Part shown: positions 31,544 through 36,781 of the stretch, in pieces
Layout: each line of letters starts with the position of its first letter
Numbering within the stretch: position 1 is the stretch's first letter
Origin: an uncultured Eubacteriales bacterium
GTDB taxonomy: Bacteria > Bacillota > Clostridia > Oscillospirales > Acutalibacteraceae
Direction: 5' to 3'
Length of the DNA stretch: 36,781 nt
Assembly: GCA_900315815.1 (NCBI GenBank)
Contig: ONAS01000008.1
Coordinates: forward strand, 1 to 36,781
Notes under the pieces: model-generated
The model's input: only the letters and a program-made list of their open reading frames with translations
Told to the model about the DNA's origin: nothing
Database searches by the model: none
Made by a program: the position numbers and the translations under genes

Positions 31544-33337
31544 TTATGCGCTGATCGGCTTTCCGATACCTTCAAAGGCGGAAAGTCCGGCGATGTGGCG
31601 CTGGATAGAGGTCGCGTCAAGAATGGAAATGGAGCCGTCGTTGTCCGCGTCGGCAGCGGCCTCGATGAATCGCTTGATGATAAAATCTGCCAACTTCCGC
31701 TGAATGGTCGTCGCGTCGAGAATGGTTAACTCGCCGTCGCCGTCCGAGTCGCCTCTGATGATAACAGGCGGTGCGTCGGTGGGAGCGGCAGTGGGCGCTT
31801 CGGTAGGCGGATCGGTCGGAGCGGGTGTAGGCGCCTCGGTAGGCGGGTCGGTCGGAGCGGGTGTAGGCGCTTCGGTGGGAGGATCCGTCGGTGCGGGTGT
31901 AGGCGCCTCGGTAGGCGGATCCGTCGGTGCGGCAGTAGGCGCCTCGGTGGCGGCCGCCGTTACGGTGATCTCATATTCCGCCGTCAGTCCGCTGAAGGTG
32001 GACGCGGTGACCGTTGCGGTACCTGCGCCGACGCCTGTGACTTTACCGCCGCTGACCGTCAGGATACGATCGTCGGAGGACGTCCATGTGACGTCGTCGC
32101 TGAGAAAGACATGACCGCGCCATCCGCCGATGTTCGTATCGGCGATAAAGGTGAGATCGGCGGTATCACCGGATTCGACGGATTGCTCCCCGCTCAGACG
32201 CGGGTTGGACAGGTATTCTGTCTTGACCTCGATCGTGACGTTCATTTTTTCGGTGGGTGTACCGTATGTGGTGTCAAAGCCTTGTTTTGCGTCCGACAGC
32301 CAACAGCACAGGCTGGAATCATACGGACCGCAGTCGGAATGGAACCCGCCCACGCCCACGCTGTAGAAAGCGGGGCTGATCAGGGACGTATAGTGACCGG
32401 TCTGTCCGCCGGTCTTATTGATCCAGTCGGATTTTTCTTCGTAGAATTGATTGATGCCGGTCAGCATATCGGTGCTGTAGTTCCACGCCAGATTTTCACC
32501 TAACTGAGAGGCGGCGGTAAAGGTATTGACCGTGAAGCATCTCTTTCCGTTCGGGCGAGTGTGTCCGCGAAGCAGGATCGCCTCCGCCGCGCGGTAACGG
32601 GTGATCTTTTCCAGCTCTGAGGACCAGACGACAGGATGATAATCGTCAAGCGTCAGCGGATTGCCCGGGTTGACGGGATTTTCGATACCCTCCGCGCATG
32701 CCTCGTAGCGGATCTCGTTGATCCTGTCAACGGTCGCCTGGATATTGGTGAAATAAGAGCCGCTGACCTGTGCGGTCGTGATGCGGGGATCCTTGGGCGG
32801 TTCGATATACGCGCTGCCGAGGATCGATTTGATCTTGCCCGTGATATCTTCAACGCTCAGGTAACCGCAGCCCATATCGCGGACATTGCCCGCAGAGTCG
32901 ATGAATACCATGACCGGCATCGACACGGATCCGTTGACATAATCGGCGATCAATCTCCACATCATACTGAGGTAGCTGCCGTAGCAGTATGTGATATCGG
33001 AAGAATACTTGCTTGCCATCTGAGCGATGACATCCTTGTCTTTGTTCGCGGTATCCGCGTAGATAAAACGGTACTCCCCGACCATCAGCAGCGTGGAATC
33101 GGACAGCTCATCCAGCATGACGGAGATATAGTAGTAGTCGGGAGAACCGAACAGGATCACGCTGAGCACTTCGGGTGATTCCGGAACGGCTGATACGGTC
33201 TCCTCGTCGATAGAGGTCAGCGTACAGCCCTCTGCGGAAACGGCAGAGGCGGAAATGCCGAAGGATGCCGGAAAGCCGGCAAGGGTACAGCACATCAAAA
33301 GGGATACGATCAAAAGGAAGGATAAGGACTTTTTCAT
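31544..33337 (-). CDS. Secreted thioredoxin-like / CAP / Ig-like / dockerin protein
   Basis: A 597-residue exported protein; the start at 33337 has GGAGGTG upstream and gives the signal peptide MKKSLSFLLIVSLLMCCTLA. Domain order: an N-terminal thioredoxin-fold-like region with no CxxC (SVSMPVMVFIDSAGNVRDMG, about 125-160); a CAP/SCP domain (about 210-375; RYRAAEAILLRGHTRPNGKR, LGENLAWNYST, GHYTSLISPAFYSVGVGGF); a Big_2-like Ig domain (about 395-475, DRILTVSGGKVTGVGAGTAT); a PT/PPTEA linker; and a type I dockerin with loops DSDGDGELTILDATTIQ and DADNDGSISILDATSIQ. CAP domains bind sterols, lipids or wall components in other bacteria; the role here is unknown. The dockerin should mount it on a cohesin scaffold, like the protein at 4333. 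It is monocistronic. Confidence 0.88.
   Translation of the reverse strand: MKKSLSFLLIVSLLMCCTLAGFPASFGISASAVSAEGCTLTSIDEETVSAVPESPEVLSVILFGSPDYYYISVMLDELSDSTLLMVGEYRFIYADTANKDKDVIAQMASKYSSDITYCYGSYLSMMWRLIADYVNGSVSMPVMVFIDSAGNVRDMGCGYLSVEDITGKIKSILGSAYIEPPKDPRITTAQVSGSYFTNIQATVDRINEIRYEACAEGIENPVNPGNPLTLDDYHPVVWSSELEKITRYRAAEAILLRGHTRPNGKRCFTVNTFTAASQLGENLAWNYSTDMLTGINQFYEEKSDWINKTGGQTGHYTSLISPAFYSVGVGGFHSDCGPYDSSLCCWLSDAKQGFDTTYGTPTEKMNVTIEVKTEYLSNPRLSGEQSVESGDTADLTFIADTNIGGWRGHVFLSDDVTWTSSDDRILTVSGGKVTGVGAGTATVTASTFSGLTAEYEITVTAAATEAPTAAPTDPPTEAPTPAPTDPPTEAPTPAPTDPPTEAPTPAPTDPPTEAPTAAPTDAPPVIIRGDSDGDGELTILDATTIQRKLADFIIKRFIEAAADADNDGSISILDATSIQRHIAGLSAFEGIGKPISA
31771..31950 (-). repeat. 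Five 36-bp tandem units encoding the PT linker
   Basis: The linker between the Ig-like domain and the dockerin is built of five copies of a 12-residue unit (consensus DPPTEAPTPAPT). The first and last copies vary (AAPT). It is likely extended and O-glycosylated, and copy number may vary between strains. Confidence 0.9.
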
Positions 33338-33364
33338 AACAACACCTCCATAGTGATTACTTCT

Positions 33365-33393
33365 ATTGTAGCATGATTTCAGGCGCGGGACAA
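33365..33393 (-). promoter_or_regulatory. Promoter of the CAP-dockerin gene
   Basis: On the minus strand TTGTCC (plus 33388-33393) and TACAAT (plus 33365-33370) are 17 bp apart, with an extended TGC. It matches the extended -10 style of the fbp promoter. Confidence 0.7.
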
Positions 33394-33425
33394 GGGCGAT
33401 CATGCGTTTATTCCAAAATCTTCAG

Positions 33426-33467
33426 AAAAAACCGGCACCCTGCATCCAAAAAGGAGCAGAGCGCCGG
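33426..33467 (-). terminator. Terminator of the zinc-ribbon membrane gene at 33479
   Basis: On the minus strand CCGGC-g-CTCTGC pairs with GCAGGG-t-GCCGG and is followed by a T6 run. It lies directly after the stop codon. Confidence 0.8.
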
Positions 33468-33478
33468 CAGAGTATGGG

Positions 33479-34507
33479 TCATTGGAGTCTCTGACCGCAG
33501 AATTCACAGAATGCAGAGCCGTTCTTCGCGGGCGTGCCGCAGTTCGGGCAGAATTGAGCGGATGTCTGCGGCTGCGCGGGAGTGTTGTCCGGATAATAAG
33601 GAGCGGAGTCGTAGGGAGAAGCATAGCCGGGATAGGCGGCGGCGGGATCCTGATAGGTCGGGTAGGTGTTCTGGTAAGGAGTCTGGGGCGGATAATACGC
33701 GCCGGGAGCGTTGGGTACAGCTGCCGCCTTCTTGAAGCCGAACGCCATGAGCGCCTCGATCACGTTGCCTGCAGCACCGACAAGGAACGCCAGAATGATA
33801 CAGATCAACAAAATGATGACGGTGGCGGGAGCGGAACCGCGGGCCGCAGACAGCATGCGGATCAGGGAAACGGTCATCAGGATGCCGAAGCCGCCCTTGA
33901 CGATCGCATTGATGATCTTGAAGGCGCCGTAAGCCGAAGCGCCGCCGGTATAAAAGGTGTTTTCGTTCATGGATTTCTGCACGTTGCAATAGAAGGTGTT
34001 GCGCAGGATCGCGGTCGGCAGCAGACAGAGAACGCCGATACCGGTCAGGATCAGCGAAATGATACCCGAGGCTTTGTCGGAGCCTGCGATAAGAACCGGC
34101 GAAGAAACCTGGGAGCTGCTTCTGGCGGTGACTGCGCCGATCAATATCAGCATCACAGAGAACGAGGCCATAAAGCCAACGATGGATAAGGTCAGTGATG
34201 AAGCGGAAACGGAACGAAGGATGGAGCCGTCGTTCGTCGGGTCGGTGGAACGGCTGAGAGAAACCGTCCACGCGATCGCCATACCGATCAGGATCAGGAT
34301 CGGAATCATTTCCAGCAGGATCGCTCCCACGGATGCGACGCCTGCGCCGAAGGAACCCATGATGCCGAGGCTGACAGAGTTCGAGCCGGATGCAAATATC
34401 ATTATGACTGCAACGATCATCAAAACCGCGCCGATGATCTTGAACACGCCGAGTGTTTTTGCATGACCTTTGGAAAAATATGCTTTTGCAGAATTTGTGT
34501 CGTTCAT
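33479..34507 (-). CDS. Multi-helix membrane protein with C-terminal zinc ribbon (paralogue 1)
   Basis: A 342-residue protein starting at 34507 with AGGAGG just upstream. The first 275 residues hold several hydrophobic helices (TLGVFKIIGAVLMIVAVIMI, ILLEMIPILILIGMAIAW, VIILLICIILAFLVG). A Tyr/Pro/Ala-rich linker (about 285-320, PYQNTYPTYQDPAAAYPGY) follows, and the tail is a zinc ribbon with two CxxC knuckles, FCPNCGT and FCEFCGQ. The layout matches its neighbour at 34633, and the two are probably paralogues. Such proteins are common in gut Firmicutes without a known function; the ribbon may bind a partner or sense metal. It has its own promoter and terminator. Confidence 0.8.
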   Translation of the reverse strand: MNDTNSAKAYFSKGHAKTLGVFKIIGAVLMIVAVIMIFASGSNSVSLGIMGSFGAGVASVGAILLEMIPILILIGMAIAWTVSLSRSTDPTNDGSILRSVSASSLTLSIVGFMASFSVMLILIGAVTARSSSQVSSPVLIAGSDKASGIISLILTGIGVLCLLPTAILRNTFYCNVQKSMNENTFYTGGASAYGAFKIINAIVKGGFGILMTVSLIRMLSAARGSAPATVIILLICIILAFLVGAAGNVIEALMAFGFKKAAAVPNAPGAYYPPQTPYQNTYPTYQDPAAAYPGYASPYDSAPYYPDNTPAQPQTSAQFCPNCGTPAKNGSAFCEFCGQRLQ

Positions 34508-34549
34508 TTTATCCTCCTGAGGTTTGATTTGACATGATTTGCCTTTTCT

Positions 34550-34578
34550 ATTATATAGTACCGTTTCTGAATAATCAA
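34550..34578 (-). promoter_or_regulatory. Promoter of the zinc-ribbon gene at 33479-34507
   Basis: On the minus strand TTGATT (plus 34573-34578) and TATAAT (plus 34550-34555) are 17 bp apart, just downstream of the previous gene's terminator. Confidence 0.7.
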
Positions 34579-34586
34579 TTCCCCGC

Positions 34587-34620
34587 AAAAAAAATACTGT
34601 CCCTTTTTTCAAAGGGACAG
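34587..34620 (-). terminator. Terminator of the zinc-ribbon membrane gene at 34633
   Basis: On the minus strand CTGTCCCTTT pairs with AAAGGGACAG across a 4-nt loop, followed by a long T-run (plus-strand A-run 34587-34594). Confidence 0.9.
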
Positions 34621-34632
34621 CGTATGATATGA

Positions 34633-35829
34633 TCAGAGCTTTGATCCGCATTGACCGCAGAAGGGTGCGTCGGGATCGACCTTCGCGCCGCAGGAGGGAC
34701 AGGTCGGTTCGGCTGCGGACTGCGTATCGTTATAGGGATTGACAAAGGTCGCTTCCTGTATGGAGACGTCCTGGTTCTGCTGCGAGGGCTGGGCAAGATA
34801 GCTGTAGGGATTGTTCTGCTGGGTGCTGACGCCTGCGCCCTGAGGAACATACGGGGTCGATGCGGGAGGCTCGCTGTAGCCGTACTTTTTGTCATCGATA
34901 TACTGCGCGTAACCGAGCGCGAGCCTTGAGCGGATGATCAGGATCGCCAGCGAGACCGCGTTCATGATCAACGACATGACCATCGGCAGGGTGGTTTTTG
35001 CCTTGATGACGATGCCGTATTCACGGAGGACATCCAGATTGTTGGTAAACAGTGCGGAAATCGAAGAGATCAGGCTCAGTCCGGTGAAGACAGCAGCGAT
35101 CACGCAGAAGATACCGTAGGGCTTCGCACCGCTGCGGCTCAGCTCAACGGAGGTCATGCCCTTTCTGACGGAAGAAATATAGCGCACGCGGTTGATGGTG
35201 ACAAAGAGTGTGACAAAGCTGAGGATGATAAACAAGATGATCATAGCGATCGCCAGGATCAGCATCAGTGTCGCGTCGACCTTGAGCGGCTTATTGAAGA
35301 CCGTGAAGGTGAACGCGAGATCGGGTTTGCGGGTAAACTCGGCATAAAGGATGAACAAAGCGACGATCAGGATGCACATCGAGACGGTCAGGATGATGGC
35401 GCCTACCAGAGAAAGGATCGCAAGGACATAAAGAATGGTAAAGCCTGCCGTCGGCGCAGTCTCGGGATTGCTGCTGCGGCTCATGAAGTAAACCAGCATG
35501 ATGCCGACAACGGACAGGATTCCGACGATGGAAACAGAGCTTAACACGGAAAGCACGGAGGAACCGGCTGAGGAAACCTGACGCAGGGCGTTGGCGATCT
35601 GCTTTGCACCTTCCTGTGCGCTTGAGTCGGAAAAAGACGACTTGTCAAAGATATCCGCCGCAGCTGCGGTGATTTCCTTTGCAAGATCGGTGGACAACAA
35701 GGAATTCACGGCGGACAGAATCATTGAGACGATGCTCAGAATACCCAGTACCAGAACCATCGGCGACTTGAAGTAATTCTTGATGATGTCGATGTTGTTC
35801 CGATAAGGGTTATAAGGTTGTTCGTACAT
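34633..35829 (-). CDS. Multi-helix membrane protein with C-terminal zinc ribbon (paralogue 2)
   Basis: A 398-residue protein starting at 35829 with AAAGGAG upstream. About six hydrophobic segments are visible (MVLVLGILSIVSMILSAVNS, VLSVLSSVSIVGILSVVGIM, LMLILAIAMIILFIILSFVT). A Gln/Asn/Pro-rich linker (QQNNPYSYLAQPSQQNQD) leads to a zinc ribbon with CPSCGA and CGQCGS. The region between the first two helices (LSTDLAKEITAAAADIFDK) is probably extracellular and helical. Same layout as the gene at 33479, but each has its own promoter and terminator. I cannot name a substrate or function; a transport or stress role is possible only by analogy. Confidence 0.8.
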   Translation of the reverse strand: MYEQPYNPYRNNIDIIKNYFKSPMVLVLGILSIVSMILSAVNSLLSTDLAKEITAAAADIFDKSSFSDSSAQEGAKQIANALRQVSSAGSSVLSVLSSVSIVGILSVVGIMLVYFMSRSSNPETAPTAGFTILYVLAILSLVGAIILTVSMCILIVALFILYAEFTRKPDLAFTFTVFNKPLKVDATLMLILAIAMIILFIILSFVTLFVTINRVRYISSVRKGMTSVELSRSGAKPYGIFCVIAAVFTGLSLISSISALFTNNLDVLREYGIVIKAKTTLPMVMSLIMNAVSLAILIIRSRLALGYAQYIDDKKYGYSEPPASTPYVPQGAGVSTQQNNPYSYLAQPSQQNQDVSIQEATFVNPYNDTQSAAEPTCPSCGAKVDPDAPFCGQCGSKL

Positions 35830-35860
35830 AACGGTGCTCCTTTATACATTAGTATATACT

Positions 35861-35889
35861 ATTATATATGATACAGGGCAAAATTGCAA
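35861..35889 (-). promoter_or_regulatory. Promoter of the zinc-ribbon gene at 34633-35829
   Basis: On the minus strand TTGCAA (plus 35884-35889) and TATAAT (plus 35861-35866) are 17 bp apart. It is divergent from the rRNA promoter. Confidence 0.7.
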
Positions 35890-36067
35890 GAGGTCGGAAT
35901 AAGGGGCATTGTCGGCGCAATTCGTGCCGGATCTCTGGGAAACGAGCCGATTTATGGGACTTTATTATTGTAAATCGGCGAACAGACCACAAGATATAGC
36001 GATTTTAAGCCATTTTTGGGACTATAAATTGGGGAGAAAAATTTTTTGGATTTTTTTAAAAAAAGAC

Positions 36068-36096
36068 TTGACTTTTGCGCATCTACGCAGTATAAT
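36068..36096 (+). promoter_or_regulatory. rRNA operon promoter
   Basis: TTGACT (36068-36073) and TATAAT (36091-36096) are 17 bp apart. An A/T-rich stretch at about 36038-36065 fits an UP element. It lies about 295 bp before the 16S gene. The region 35890-36037 shows no gene. Confidence 0.88.
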
Positions 36097-36102
36097 TTGA
36101 AT

Positions 36103-36390
36103 GTTCGCTAATCAAGAACACGACCGCGAAAACGCTTCGGAATCCGCTTCCGGACTGGCTTTCAAACCGTATTTTTGAGCGGCGGCAAGGACCTTGAAAA
36201 TTAAACAACGAAGAAGAACCCGTAATTACTTTGAGAGCATTTGTGGAGACACAAAGAGTACTCAAGAAATTACAGATGTTAAACTTTAACATCAGGTAAT
36301 CTGGAGAACAGATTATTCAAAACGCGAAAGCGAATGATGAGCAGATTAGCTCTGAGAATGATTTTAAGTCCTTAGGGATTTGAGATACCA
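36103..36390 (+). other. Structured rRNA leader
   Basis: No gene is seen here. The transcript can form several hairpins: a long stem from about 36221 to 36273 (outer GTAATT…AATTAC, inner TTTGTG-gaga-CACAAA); a perfect GATGTTAAA/TTTAACATC stem at about 36275-36293; and AATCTG/CAGATT at about 36298-36315. These fit an rRNA leader with processing or antitermination elements, though I found no clear boxA. Confidence 0.6.

Positions 36391-36781
<391 letters not shown>

Noticed and set aside
31771-31950. CRISPR-like tandem repeat
   Set aside because: Units are contiguous 36-bp coding repeats without spacers and translate to a PT-rich linker.
35909-36100. 63-codon plus-strand open frame before the rRNA promoter
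   Set aside because: No ribosome binding site, no homology, and it overlaps the UP element and promoter.

Overview
The window looks like one contig from a gut Clostridia bacterium, most likely a Ruminococcus-type member of the Ruminococcaceae. Four things point there: a partial 16S rRNA at the right end with a Ruminococcus-like 5' region, two secreted proteins with type I dockerins, a class III (Firmicutes) fructose-1,6-bisphosphatase, and a two-gene SUF system. Both ends lie in typically multicopy sequence (a TnpB transposase fragment on the left, 16S rRNA on the right), as expected where a draft or metagenome assembly breaks. Promoters are mostly SigA-like and several carry an extended -10 (TGC or TGA directly before the -10).

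Left part (1-9.35 kb): an IS200/IS605 tnpB fragment runs directly into the 3' end of purB. A minus-strand operon purA - lipoprotein esterase - purB follows. Then come a secreted dockerin protein with a large internal duplication, an unknown membrane-anchored protein, and fbp, which ends at a perfect palindromic bidirectional terminator.

Central island (9.36-29.45 kb): this is the unusual part. A minus-strand operon encodes a CARF/DUF1887 (Card1/Can2-like) nuclease and a membrane protein with TrkA-N/RCK-like Rossmann domains and a C-terminal RyR domain. It diverges from a plus-strand operon for a stand-alone RyR protein, a DUF4062 protein with an unrecognised C-terminal domain, and an inositol-monophosphatase-family phosphatase. 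After a terminator and a strong promoter comes a second operon: a membrane-anchored von Willebrand A (vWA) protein, a 1181-residue tubulin/FtsZ-like GTPase, a 746-residue protein with two membrane helices, and a 1745-residue membrane protein with a zinc ribbon, a degenerate DA1-like metallopeptidase region and an intact transglutaminase triad. No CRISPR array or cas gene is present. The first half resembles nucleotide-sensing conflict modules; the second resembles the FtsZ-like/vWA gene sets predicted to remodel membranes. Whether the two halves work together is inference.

Right part (29.6-36.8 kb): a sufC-sufB pair (minimal Sms-type Fe-S assembly), a secreted thioredoxin-like/CAP/Ig-like/dockerin protein with a PT-rich linker, two paralogous multi-helix membrane proteins with C-terminal zinc ribbons, and a strong rRNA promoter with a structured leader before the truncated 16S gene. 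Most genes have clear ribosome binding sites, and most transcription units end in recognisable hairpins.
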